Assembly: GCA_023144145.1 (NCBI GenBank)
Contig: JAGLGG010000102.1
Span: forward strand, 1-40,296
Source of the DNA: Anaerolineales bacterium
Lineage (GTDB): Bacteria; Chloroflexota; Anaerolineae; Anaerolineales; E44-bin32
Length of the DNA stretch: 40,296 bases
Reading direction: 5' to 3'
The translations under genes were made by a program, and so were the position numbers. Within the stretch, counting starts at the first letter, position 1; the number at the start of each line of letters is the position of its first letter. Below are positions 13,724 through 22,055 of this stretch, one piece after another. The notes under the pieces are model-generated. The model was not told the origin of the DNA. It searched no databases and worked only from the letters and a program-made list of their open reading frames with translations.

Positions 13724-15726
13724 TCCGAATCTTCTCCTATAAGTCGTTTTGTTAAGGTCCAATGGTTGCGACCGTCTTGTAAGCGCTCATAATTGCAGCC
13801 ATCGAGCGCACCCTGAATTATTCTCAGTCCGTACCCGTCCAACGGTGGATCATCAGGATTTACCGAAAAATCCGTACCTGCGAATGGGTTAAACTCAACT
13901 CCGCGATCGAACAAATCAACTTGCCAGAAATTGCTTGACAAGCTGAGACTCCCCATTATCAAGCCTTTTCCATTCCAATAGGCGTGTTTGCTTTGATTTG
14001 TAACAACTTCTGAAAGTGCCAGGGTAAATTCATCCACCAGGCCTGGACGTTTCTCTTCAGAAGCAAATCGTGAAAGTTGTTCCCAGACCCATTCAACGAA
14101 TGGACTAATTTCCGAGAATTCACTGGATATAACAAATGGAACGATATCTTGAATATCTTCTTCAAATAATGTAGCCCGAACGAGAACCATTGCTAAATCA
14201 TCTCGGATGGGTGCGCTTCCACAAAAAGTTTTTACTGCTTCTACAATTGTCTGGATTTGAGTTTCGGTTGATGCAAGATGTACGGCCTCCATTATATCCG
14301 ATAGCCTCTGAGCCCCAAATATTTCACCATCAGAATTTTCAGCCTCCGTGATTCCGTCAGAGTAAAGTAGGAAAACATCACCCTGCTCAAGGTTTATTTC
14401 TTTCGTCCTGCAACTGAGGATGCGCTGCACCCCAAGAGGTAGTCCGGTCGCTGGAAGGAACTCAATCCAGGATTTAGCCTTTCGCCAGATAGCTGCTTCG
14501 ACATGTCCCGCTGAAGCGTAGGCTATTCCCAGAGGGTCGGTGTCTATTCGCGCAACGGCAGAAGTAACAAACGCTTGCGCTTTATCCAGATCCGCATAAA
14601 TGGATCGATTGATCTCGGCTAAGAGTTGTGAAGGGTCACGTTGATAAGGTGCTTCACTGTGAAAGGTCGCGTGCACGACGGCTGTGAGAATCGCGGCAGG
14701 CATCCCCTTGCCCGATACATCTGCCAATAGCACGATCGGCTCACCAGTTCTCAAATGGGCAATGTCGTAAAAATCGCCGCCTACTCGTCGCGCTGGTTGG
14801 AGATAGGCTGATAATTCACAATCTTTGACGATCGGTAATCTGATAGGAAGAAGGCTGGATTGAATATCTGCAGCAATGGATAGCTCTCGCTCTAATCGTT
14901 TTTGCTCTTCACGGGTACTTCGTATTTGGGAGGCCTCAATAAGGGCGCCCAGATGCTCGGCTACCGATCCTAATAGCTGAGCATCACTCGCATCATAATC
15001 ACCCTCATTCAGCTTGATAAATCCGACAAGCCCTTGAGCGCCTCCCGAGCTAACAAGCGGAGCAACAATCAAATCCGATACATTCTCGAAGATACCCTCA
15101 TTCCCTCCGATCAATCCTTGAACATCAGAAAAACTCAGTGGCTTATGCGACTTTACGATGTTCTCATAAAGATCATCAGGAAGTTTGAACTCTATTCCTG
15201 AGCTAAGAATGTTGACCTTTCCCATTTCAGTTTCGGTTGCCAGAATTACTTCACCTGCTCCCAACACTTCAGCCAATGATTTCACGATGGGGTTCAGCAT
15301 TTCATTTAGTTCAGAGGTCCGGCCAATGATCTTTGTCAATTCGAAGTGGAATGTCAACCGATCCCAGGCTTTAACAAGTTCGAGGGTTAAATCACGTGTA
15401 ACTATTTCTTCAAGCGTTACGTGTGAAAGCAAGGCGAGCCAGGAAGTAAATAGGTCTCCCCATGGACCTTCCTTCTCTGCCCAGGCAACGATAGCGATTT
15501 CATTCTCGCCTACTCCGTGCTTGGCCACCCACCACTGCCTACCGTCATCAACGATAAAGCCACCCTCAATCTCGCTATGGATAATCTCTAACACATCAGC
15601 TGGCACTTCTTTAAACGTGTGACCATGAGTCTCGTCACCTGGGAAACGAAACGAAATTTTCCCGGATGTCATCGATTTCCAGGCTCGAATCAATTGATCA
15701 GCGATCTCAGACTTCTTTGAATTCAT
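13720..15726 (-). CDS. GAF-PP2C (SpoIIE/RsbU) phosphatase fused to an RsbW-like HATPase
   Basis: A 668-aa cytoplasmic regulator. Residues 1-115 are a domain I do not recognise. A GAF sensor domain covers about 128-270 (ending HLGALIEASQI) and a short coiled linker is followed by a SpoIIE/PP2C phosphatase (about 285-500). The latter has AADIQSSLLP, PARRVGGDFYDI, LLADVSGKGMPAAI and LLYSDGITEA, which hold the metal-binding aspartates. An HATPase_c domain of the RsbW/SpoIIAB type (about 525-660) follows, with FTLALSEVVTNQSKHAYW, DRGVEFNPF and DGYGLRII. Phosphatase and kinase of a partner switch are thus in one chain. It is the first gene of an operon with the STAS target (ATGA overlap) and a CheY-like protein. 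No sigma factor lies nearby. Start by ATG at 15726, with no strong ribosome site. Confidence 0.92.
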   Translation of the reverse strand: MNSKKSEIADQLIRAWKSMTSGKISFRFPGDETHGHTFKEVPADVLEIIHSEIEGGFIVDDGRQWWVAKHGVGENEIAIVAWAEKEGPWGDLFTSWLALLSHVTLEEIVTRDLTLELVKAWDRLTFHFELTKIIGRTSELNEMLNPIVKSLAEVLGAGEVILATETEMGKVNILSSGIEFKLPDDLYENIVKSHKPLSFSDVQGLIGGNEGIFENVSDLIVAPLVSSGGAQGLVGFIKLNEGDYDASDAQLLGSVAEHLGALIEASQIRSTREEQKRLERELSIAADIQSSLLPIRLPIVKDCELSAYLQPARRVGGDFYDIAHLRTGEPIVLLADVSGKGMPAAILTAVVHATFHSEAPYQRDPSQLLAEINRSIYADLDKAQAFVTSAVARIDTDPLGIAYASAGHVEAAIWRKAKSWIEFLPATGLPLGVQRILSCRTKEINLEQGDVFLLYSDGITEAENSDGEIFGAQRLSDIMEAVHLASTETQIQTIVEAVKTFCGSAPIRDDLAMVLVRATLFEEDIQDIVPFVISSEFSEISPFVEWVWEQLSRFASEEKRPGLVDEFTLALSEVVTNQSKHAYWNGKGLIMGSLSLSSNFWQVDLFDRGVEFNPFAGTDFSVNPDDPPLDGYGLRIIQGALDGCNYERLQDGRNHWTLTKRLIGEDSE

Positions 15727-15785
15727 CGGACATACTGTAGCTTAGCTGGACTTCCAAAGCAACTACATCGCAGTCTCTCAGAACC

Positions 15786-15799
15786 GTTGTAGTTACAAC
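15786..15799. promoter_or_regulatory. Short dyad in the divergent intergenic region
   Basis: GTTGTA-GT-TACAAC is a 14-bp dyad in the 171-bp gap between the phosphatase operon and the deacetylase-like gene. Its size and position fit an operator for a dimeric repressor, but such a short palindrome can arise by chance. Confidence 0.25.
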
Positions 15800-15897
15800 C
15801 ACATCGAGCAGCCCTCAGCCATGAAAAATCAAGCATGGTAGACTCGCAATTCATCTGGTGTAATTATTAAATGCTTCAGATGCTGGAGTTTTTGCAG

Positions 15898-17073
15898 GTG
15901 AATAGGTTTAATTATTCTCGACTCAGATTTATGGCTCTGATGATATCGACCACCCTAATGCTGTTCACGGGATGTTCTTCTGGTGAAAATGTGGGTATTG
16001 AAATTGTACCCTCGCCTGCAGTCTCATCTGAAACGAACGAACTTCCAATCACGCTCCAAACCAGCTCAGAGGCAAGCGAAACGCCAGACCCTGGAACTCA
16101 GCTCGTCCCCACTTCAACTCCCATTTTCACTCACACACCTTCAACAACTCCTGCGCCGATTCCATTCGAAGGCGAACTCTTTGATACGGAAATTCTGTGG
16201 GAGGATGTGCAACCCGTCCAATACATTGATGATCAATGCAAATATTTGCAGCTAAAGTGGAATCCTGAGAAAAGCCCGCCAGGGACAATCGTTGTGCCAA
16301 TCATGTTTCATTCGGTTGCTAAATCAGGTCGTGTAATTACCGACAAAACATCGATTAGTGAAGAATATTTCCATTCCGTTCTTACTCATGCAAATGATCT
16401 CGGGTTTCGAACTATAACAACTGAAGATCTCGTTGGTTTTTTAACCACAAATGAACCAATCCCGCCTCTCTCCATGATCATGATCCTTGATGATCGAAGG
16501 CCGGGGGTAACTGAGAGATTTCTTCCATATCTCACTCAATATGATTGGACGCTTACTTTGGGTTGGATCGTCCAGGACCAACGCGAATATCTTTGGGATT
16601 GGATGGAATACCTGGCCGAATCCGGCCGGCTTGATGTTCAATCCCATGGTTACTGGCACAAATACATCGTTGAAGAAACACCTGAAGAAATAATTATCGA
16701 AGAGATTTATGATCCGATCCCAATATTAGAAGAGCACTTTGGGCATCGTCCTATCGCATTTATATGGCCTGGTGGAAACTTTACTGACCGATCCATTCAA
16801 GTGGCACATGAAGCTGGATATCAGCTTGGATTCAGCGCGTATGCCCACGGTCCTTATCTCTTCAATTGGATACCACAATCAGAAGAAGAGATTGCAATTG
16901 GGGATCCGTTAATGACTTTGCCCCGTTATTGGAGTCCAACAGCCTGGCGCAATCTTGATATGGCAATCCAGATCAGTGCGGAAGCGAGAGCCTTCGCATT
17001 GGCGCAGTACCCATTGGAAGCAGAATGGTATCAACAATCTTGTGGAGTCGCACTTCCCCCTGCACCCCAATAA
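15898..17073 (+). CDS. Polysaccharide deacetylase-like lipoprotein
   Basis: A 391-aa secreted lipoprotein. The signal peptide ends in lipobox LFTGC, followed by a Ser/Thr/Pro linker to about residue 95. A NodB-homology (carbohydrate esterase 4) domain begins at VVPIMFHSV. The metal-binding motif 2 is present as QSHGYWHKY. Motif 1, normally TFDDG, reads MILDDRRPG, so the metal Asp pair is kept but the context is changed. FIWPGGNFTD is motif 3. Esterase activity on cell-wall or exopolysaccharide N-acetylglucosamine is possible but less certain than usual. I chose GTG at 15898 because GGAG precedes it by 9 nt and it gives a compact signal peptide. ATG at 15871 is in frame. The gene stands alone. 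Confidence 0.82.
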   Translation: MNRFNYSRLRFMALMISTTLMLFTGCSSGENVGIEIVPSPAVSSETNELPITLQTSSEASETPDPGTQLVPTSTPIFTHTPSTTPAPIPFEGELFDTEILWEDVQPVQYIDDQCKYLQLKWNPEKSPPGTIVVPIMFHSVAKSGRVITDKTSISEEYFHSVLTHANDLGFRTITTEDLVGFLTTNEPIPPLSMIMILDDRRPGVTERFLPYLTQYDWTLTLGWIVQDQREYLWDWMEYLAESGRLDVQSHGYWHKYIVEETPEEIIIEEIYDPIPILEEHFGHRPIAFIWPGGNFTDRSIQVAHEAGYQLGFSAYAHGPYLFNWIPQSEEEIAIGDPLMTLPRYWSPTAWRNLDMAIQISAEARAFALAQYPLEAEWYQQSCGVALPPAPQ

Positions 17074-17234
17074 AATCAGCGATTAAATAGGTTCAAATAT
17101 TACGTCTATGCGCAATTAATGTAGGGCATTGGCTTTATTTTACTCCGGCTTGCCCCAAGTGCCATGAGGCTTATAGGATTACTCACCGCGATTGAAGGGA
17201 TGCTCAAAGCACCTGATTTAGTGACTGTTCAGGA

Positions 17235-18341
17235 CTATTCGTCGATAGTGAAGTAGGTGTAGTGGTATTGGATGTAGCCCTCACGCAATCCAACCGTATC
17301 ATTGCCATCGGATACTACTCCATTATCGCTTATGGCGGTCCAGGTGAAATGCCTGGAATTTCCGCTACCACTTTTTCCGGTAAGTTCAAAGGTTGCGTTT
17401 GGCAATAGCTGCGTGAAAAAGACACTGTACCATTCCCGAACAGCATCTATCCCGATAACTGTACGGGCGCCGGTCACGTGTGCAGCGTTCTCATGGTAAA
17501 GCTCGGCAACATGAAGGTTATCTTTCTGGTTTAGGCGACCGATGAGTTTTTCGGCCACATCGGGTTGCGGTGGATCATAAGGCCAGTCATAGGCTGCAAT
17601 AGCCCCCCAAACATCAGACATCTCTTTACGTAATGCATAATCGAAGGACCAAAAATTCACCGCGGTTTGTCCTAACTCCCTAACCTTGTCCATGAAACGA
17701 TTTGTTTCATAAGCGGATGGCCTCCAATCGTTATTGCTGTACGCGGGTCCAGTCGAAATCATCGGGCGTACAGGATCGATCTGGCTGTATTGCTCAATGC
17801 ATCGTTCAATTTGTTGTTCAGGATTATGGGCCTGTTCGTAATAGACCTGTGGCATATTCAGATCACATTTCTCAAGAAATTCGGAGAAAGGAATTTGAGG
17901 GTGTTGAAGAGGATAACGATAGGAACTTAGTGCGATGATTGTTTTTGGAAGCTCACGCCGAAGCTCGTCCATAAATATTTTGGCGGCCTGGTTTTTTCCA
18001 GAATCTTTATATTCACGCTCTGCATCTATTACATAACCATCGAGATCAAGAGTCTGCATTCGGCTAATGGCTAGCGACGCCTCTCCAATCGGATCATCCC
18101 CTCTAACGTAATGCCAACCCCATGGTTGAATCCCAACATCTCGAAGTGCATTTCGAAGAGGAGTGACATAATCGATATCCTCTTCTTCATCGTAGTTGTA
18201 GATCCAATCAGCTCCATCAGCGATCTTTATGAGTATATGTGAGAGACCGGCTTCGACTGCTTTTTCAGCGATCGCTACTGGATCACCCCCCAATACTTGA
18301 GGAATTTTCCATAGAAAATAGCCCTTTCCCTTTATGGTCAT
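17235..18341 (-). CDS. GH25-like TIM-barrel protein fused to a SnoaL/NTF2-like domain
   Basis: A 368-aa protein. Residues 1-260 look like a lysozyme/GH25-type barrel. It opens with GKGYFLWKIPQVLGGDP and has IQPWGWHYVRGDDPIGEA. The strand DGYVIDAERE (101-110) carries acidic residues where GH25 enzymes have their catalytic Asp/Glu. NMPQVYYEQ and WSFDYAL are later barrel strands. Residues 265-365 fit a SnoaL/NTF2-like alpha+beta cone, with KLIGRLNQKDNLHVAELYHE and GIDAVREWYSVFF. There is no signal peptide, which is odd for a wall hydrolase, so an intracellular or non-catalytic role is possible. GGAGG sits 7 nt before the ATG. dinB lies 79 bp upstream on the same strand, so they may be co-transcribed. 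The combination is unfamiliar to me. Confidence 0.7.
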   Translation of the reverse strand: MTIKGKGYFLWKIPQVLGGDPVAIAEKAVEAGLSHILIKIADGADWIYNYDEEEDIDYVTPLRNALRDVGIQPWGWHYVRGDDPIGEASLAISRMQTLDLDGYVIDAEREYKDSGKNQAAKIFMDELRRELPKTIIALSSYRYPLQHPQIPFSEFLEKCDLNMPQVYYEQAHNPEQQIERCIEQYSQIDPVRPMISTGPAYSNNDWRPSAYETNRFMDKVRELGQTAVNFWSFDYALRKEMSDVWGAIAAYDWPYDPPQPDVAEKLIGRLNQKDNLHVAELYHENAAHVTGARTVIGIDAVREWYSVFFTQLLPNATFELTGKSGSGNSRHFTWTAISDNGVVSDGNDTVGLREGYIQYHYTYFTIDE

Positions 18342-18420
18342 TTTCTATCCTCCGAAAACAGTGATTTACGAATATATCGAACTAACAACGTTCGGCGATC
18401 TGGTGAAGTTCCTGGAATTC

Positions 18421-19593
18421 TTATTGCTTAAGATCAGGCTTCTTTTTCCCCTTTAATGTATTGGCCCGTCGAAGGGCATTCCTTCCATATTTGTTCCTGA
18501 TGCGGTCAATCGCAGCGAATAATCGATCGTCTTCTTCCCATGAGCGATCAAATAGATCCAATTGTCGAACGCGTTTTCCAAGATCCGCAACTCCCACACC
18601 AAGCAGCCGGACTTTTTGTCCGGGCTTCCAAGCATTTGAAAATAATCTTCTGGCTGCGCGATTAATTTCTGTATCTTGATCTGTCGGTTGGTCTAGACGC
18701 ACCTGCCTGGTAATTGTCTGAAAATCTGCCCAGCGTAATTTGATCCTCACTGTTGACCCAGCCAACCCCTTCTTTCGAAGGCGGCGGCCTAATCCTTCAC
18801 TGATGGATAGTATGATCCTGCGAAGTTCCACTTCGTCGGATATGTCCTGCTCAAATGTCCTTTCACTGGATATTGAGCGTCGTCGGTGTGTAGCTGCTAC
18901 CGGGCGCTCATCGACGCCCCGAGCCCTTGCTGCAAGTTCCAGACCACGCTCACCGAACATTTCCTTCAAACGTTCAGGCTCCAAAGCGGAGATGTCTCCA
19001 ATCGTCCTAATACCCACATCAAGAAGCCGATCACGAGACTTTGGCCCAACTCCCCATAGCATGTCCACCGCAAGGGGAGCCAGAAATTCTTCTTCCTTCC
19101 CCGGCAGAACAACAACCAAGCCTTCCGGTTTTCCGATTTCTGTTGCTATTTTTGCCACTAATTTGCTCGGTGCAACGCCCCAAGATGTTGGTAAACTGAA
19201 TTGCTCATTTATTTTTTTCTGAAGCTCCCTAGCCATCTGTTCACCGGTTTCCGGCGCATCGGAAATATCCAAGAACGCCTCGTCAATTGAAATCTGTTCA
19301 ACGATTGGGGCTGAATTTCTTAACAGATCCATCACTTTTTCAGAATATTCCGAATAATTACCATGATTGGAGGAAACGATCACAAGATCGGGGCATATTC
19401 GAACGGCTTGCGCTGTCGGCATCGCTGATCGGATTCCAAATTCCCTCGCTGGGTAGGAGGCAGAGGCAACAACGCCCCTTGCGCCAGGCTGACCTCCGAC
19501 GACGAACGGAACTCCTGCCAGGGAAGGATTACGAATAATTTCAACCGCACAAAAAAACGCGTCCAGATCAACGTGAAGTATCGTTCGCCTCAT
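18421..19593 (-). CDS. dinB: DNA polymerase IV (Y-family)
   Basis: A 390-aa translesion polymerase. Catalytic motifs: ILHVDLDAFFCAVE at the N-terminus (metal Asp and Phe steric gate) and EQISIDEAFLDIS (second metal pair). A helix-hairpin-helix thumb carries MLWGVGPKSRDRLLDVGI, followed by the little-finger domain with SSERTFEQDI. Near the C-terminus RQLDLFD is a beta-clamp-binding motif (QLxLF). The last residues are Lys-rich. The frame extends 8 codons upstream to a TTG at 19617, but MRRTILHVDLDAFF at 19593 fits the family. No Shine-Dalgarno and no LexA box that I recognise. The start region lies back to back with the consensus promoter for the 97-aa Cys protein. Confidence 0.96.
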   Translation of the reverse strand: MRRTILHVDLDAFFCAVEIIRNPSLAGVPFVVGGQPGARGVVASASYPAREFGIRSAMPTAQAVRICPDLVIVSSNHGNYSEYSEKVMDLLRNSAPIVEQISIDEAFLDISDAPETGEQMARELQKKINEQFSLPTSWGVAPSKLVAKIATEIGKPEGLVVVLPGKEEEFLAPLAVDMLWGVGPKSRDRLLDVGIRTIGDISALEPERLKEMFGERGLELAARARGVDERPVAATHRRRSISSERTFEQDISDEVELRRIILSISEGLGRRLRKKGLAGSTVRIKLRWADFQTITRQVRLDQPTDQDTEINRAARRLFSNAWKPGQKVRLLGVGVADLGKRVRQLDLFDRSWEEDDRLFAAIDRIRNKYGRNALRRANTLKGKKKPDLKQ

Positions 19594-19605
19594 ATGGATC
19601 TTTAT

Positions 19606-19633
19606 TTGACACCTCAAGTATCAACGATATAAT
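19606..19633 (+). promoter_or_regulatory. Consensus sigma-70 promoter of the 97-aa protein gene
   Basis: TTGACA (19606-19611), a 16-bp spacer and TATAAT (19628-19633) match both consensus hexamers perfectly. The predicted start near 19640 leaves a leader of about 20 nt with GGAG at 19649-19652. It lies in the short divergent space beside dinB. Confidence 0.85.
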
Positions 19634-19660
19634 CAAACCAGATTCTCTGGAGTATGTTCA

Positions 19661-19954
19661 GTGAGTTCACAAACGAATCAATCCTCTCCATCAAGCATGG
19701 ATGCCATTCCATCAACCAACCGGATCACCGATTTTTCATTGCATCCGGCAGCCAAAGCTTTGGAGCGCTTTAAGCAAAACCCGCGTGTGAGCCGCGTGCG
19801 CCTGATTGTACCGCACGACGCATGCCCTACATGCCGTCAGCTCGAGGGTGAATACGATAAGGATGACGTCCCAGAGCTACCGCTGCTGAGTTGCTCACAT
19901 CCCCTGGGTTGTCGCTCGTTTTATGAGCCGATGCTCACAGAGATTTATCCTTAA
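19661..19954 (+). CDS. Small cysteine-motif protein of unknown function
   Basis: A 97-aa protein. The first 30 residues are Ser/Thr/Asn-rich and probably disordered. The rest contains HPAAKALERFKQNPRVSRVR, a CPTC pair, an acidic segment (EGEYDKDDVPELP) and a second set, LLSCSHPLGCRSFYEP. Four Cys with a nearby His suggest a small zinc-binding fold; the ending resembles the CxxC...HPxCRC zinc motif at the end of phage head-morphogenesis domains, but that is only a resemblance. It starts with GTG, with GGAG 8 nt upstream, and sits under a perfect-consensus promoter, so high expression is expected. It converges with cca with only 27 bp between the stops. The function is not known to me. Confidence 0.75.
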   Translation: MSSQTNQSSPSSMDAIPSTNRITDFSLHPAAKALERFKQNPRVSRVRLIVPHDACPTCRQLEGEYDKDDVPELPLLSCSHPLGCRSFYEPMLTEIYP

Positions 19955-19981
19955 CCATTTTAATCAATTCGCATCAGCAAT

Positions 19982-21499
19982 TTAGTTTTCTGGCAGATCC
20001 TTTTGGCGTTCTTTAATCGTACGTGCAAGAGAAAGGGCTTCAGATCTAGTTTTGATCTTTCCTATGGCTTGAGCTTCACGCAACGCCTCAAGGATTTCCC
20101 CGATAGCCGGCCCTGGTGCAATATCCAATTCAATGGATATTTCATCTCCCCTAAGGAGAGGTTTGTGGATCAATGTCGCGCTTTGTAAGGCAAAGTATCC
20201 ACCTAGCAAGTCTCTGGCGATTTGGATCCGCTCTCCCCAAAAATCCTGATCTACAGGCGGAACTCCCCTTCCCAGTGCGTTTGCTAATGAAAGCAGGAGT
20301 ATGCCTGGGGCCGCATCCGTTGTATCTCTCAAAAATCGGTAGACCGATCGTTTTGTAACTTTCCCGCCTTTTGCTAACGTGGCAGGTCTCAAATGGCCTT
20401 CTACGACATTGCTAGCCCACTGCACTTCATTATTGCTCAACCGCAGATCCACGGCCTTGGCTTTGAGTATCTGTGCACCTTCCAATTCGTGTCCAAAGAA
20501 CTTGATCTGGTCACCCTCAATTTCCATGGCGCTTGGTTTTCCCGAATCATGATAAAGGGCTGCCAGGTAGAGCAGTTGACGCATTGACCTTCCCTGGCTC
20601 AATTCGATGTCCAAACATTCGTTCAGGCCTTCCCGGAAGCGTCCTAAACGCAAGGAGAATTCACCCAGAGATAATTGTGATGCTCCTTCAGGATCATAGT
20701 CCCGTGCAATAACGGTGATAAGACTTCCAAGCCCTTCAACGACCGATAGCGTATGACGCCACACGTCAAAGTCATGTGGCAAAGATTGCTGAACATTTTT
20801 CATCGCTTCCAGTTCAGGAAATACTTGCTTGACTAGATCGAGATGGTCCATCAGTCGGATTGCGCTAATGGGGCGTGGAAGTGCAAATATCCTAAATACT
20901 TCGTCCCGAATCCGTTCCACAGATGTGGATGATAGTTTCTCGATCGATCCGCGTAACAAGGCTAGAGTGTCAGATTCGATTTTCCCTTCAATCTGGATGG
21001 CAAACCTTACGATCCTTAGAACCCGAATTGGGTCTTCCGAAAATGCTCCTGTAGAAACGGCTCGGATTATGCCATCTTTTATATCGATTAAACCTTGAGT
21101 TGGATCAATGATTTCCTGGGGGTTGTTGAGATCAACTGCTATGGAGTTAATTGTAAAATCACGTTTTCTCAAATCATCTTGGATTGAAGCGCCTCGCAAG
21201 CGGGCAAAGTCGAAGAGAAATCGTCTTTTACGATCATCGATATAGATCACCCGCCCAGTATCCCGTTCGGAATCGAGATCGAAGTAGAATGCCCCCAATG
21301 AATCGGCAAAGCCACGTGCGATCTTGCACGCATTATCTGCAACAGCAAAATCGTAATCCACAGACTCAGCATTCAAGAACTTATCCCGAATTGCTCCACC
21401 AACCAACCAAATACTCGCCTCCCCCATCAATGGGAGAAGGCTTTCAAGAGCCCATTCTGGCAACCAATCAGTTGATGGGGATGTGGTCATCGCACTCAC
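19982..21499 (-). CDS. tRNA nucleotidyltransferase/poly(A) polymerase family protein with HD domain
   Basis: A 505-aa class II nucleotidyltransferase that probably builds or repairs the tRNA 3' CCA end. The head domain has SIWLVGGAIRD (33-39 region) and the catalytic DYD at 48-50. RDFTINSIAVDL and EDPIRVLRIVRFA are the conserved neck motifs. The C-terminal half contains an HD phosphohydrolase motif (LYHDSGKP ... FFGHELEGA), as in CCA-adding enzymes that also repair 2',3'-cyclic ends. Whether it adds CCA, only A or only CC cannot be read with certainty. The GTG start at 21499 overlaps the hpt stop as GTGA; an ATG three codons on (21490) is an alternative. Last gene of the tdk-hpt-cca operon. 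Confidence 0.9.
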   Translation of the reverse strand: MSAMTTSPSTDWLPEWALESLLPLMGEASIWLVGGAIRDKFLNAESVDYDFAVADNACKIARGFADSLGAFYFDLDSERDTGRVIYIDDRKRRFLFDFARLRGASIQDDLRKRDFTINSIAVDLNNPQEIIDPTQGLIDIKDGIIRAVSTGAFSEDPIRVLRIVRFAIQIEGKIESDTLALLRGSIEKLSSTSVERIRDEVFRIFALPRPISAIRLMDHLDLVKQVFPELEAMKNVQQSLPHDFDVWRHTLSVVEGLGSLITVIARDYDPEGASQLSLGEFSLRLGRFREGLNECLDIELSQGRSMRQLLYLAALYHDSGKPSAMEIEGDQIKFFGHELEGAQILKAKAVDLRLSNNEVQWASNVVEGHLRPATLAKGGKVTKRSVYRFLRDTTDAAPGILLLSLANALGRGVPPVDQDFWGERIQIARDLLGGYFALQSATLIHKPLLRGDEISIELDIAPGPAIGEILEALREAQAIGKIKTRSEALSLARTIKERQKDLPEN

Positions 21500-22053
21500 T
21501 CAGGTAGAATGAACTTACCTGGATGAACGACTCCCACAAAGGGCAAGTTCCGATAGTACTCGTCGAGATCAAGTCCATAGCCAAATACGAATTTGTTTGG
21601 GATTTCGAAGCCTCGATAGTGGATAGGTACTTCAGATTCACGTCGTTCTGCCTTATCAAGCAATGTGCAAACTTGCAGGGAGTTTGGACCTCTCGTATTC
21701 AGCATGGCGAGCACAGATGCGATAGTATTGCCGCTATCAATGATATCCTCAACAAGCAAAACATCCTTTCCTGCAATGGAGGAGGTCAGATCCAGCGCGA
21801 TCCTCACGTTCCCAGCAGATTCACGCGTGCCTGCGCCATAGGAAGAAATAGCCATAAAATCAATCATATGGGGAATCGTTAGAGCACGCATTAAATCGGT
21901 CAAGAACATAACCCCGCCCCGGAGTATGCAAATAAGCAGTAAGTCTTTTCCTTCATAATCCTTACTGATTTCTGCTCCAAGTTGCTTAATACGCTCTTGA
22001 AGGCGTTCTTCGCTAATCAGTACTTCCTGAAGGAATTCTTGATAATCTTGCAT
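21496..22053 (-). CDS. hpt: Hypoxanthine phosphoribosyltransferase
   Basis: A 185-aa purine-salvage enzyme that converts hypoxanthine or guanine plus PRPP to IMP or GMP. The PRPP-binding loop is VLLVEDIIDSGNT. ICILRGGVMFLTDLMR is the PPi loop, YGAGTRESG-like SSYGAGTRESAG is the flexible catalytic loop, and FVFGYGLDLDEYYRNLP is the base-binding end. The ATG at 22053 gives MQDYQEFLQEVLIS and has AAGGGAT 7 nt upstream; the longer open frame to 22089 runs into tdk. It starts 2 nt after the tdk stop and overlaps cca by 4 bp. Co-transcription with tdk makes this a nucleotide-salvage operon. Confidence 0.96.
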   Translation of the reverse strand: MQDYQEFLQEVLISEERLQERIKQLGAEISKDYEGKDLLLICILRGGVMFLTDLMRALTIPHMIDFMAISSYGAGTRESAGNVRIALDLTSSIAGKDVLLVEDIIDSGNTIASVLAMLNTRGPNSLQVCTLLDKAERRESEVPIHYRGFEIPNKFVFGYGLDLDEYYRNLPFVGVVHPGKFILPE

Positions 22054-22055
22054 AA

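Noticed and set aside
19594..19660. Promoter or LexA box for dinB in the divergent space.
   Set aside because: The best minus-strand hexamers have spacers of 14-15 bp, and no SOS-type dyad is evident.
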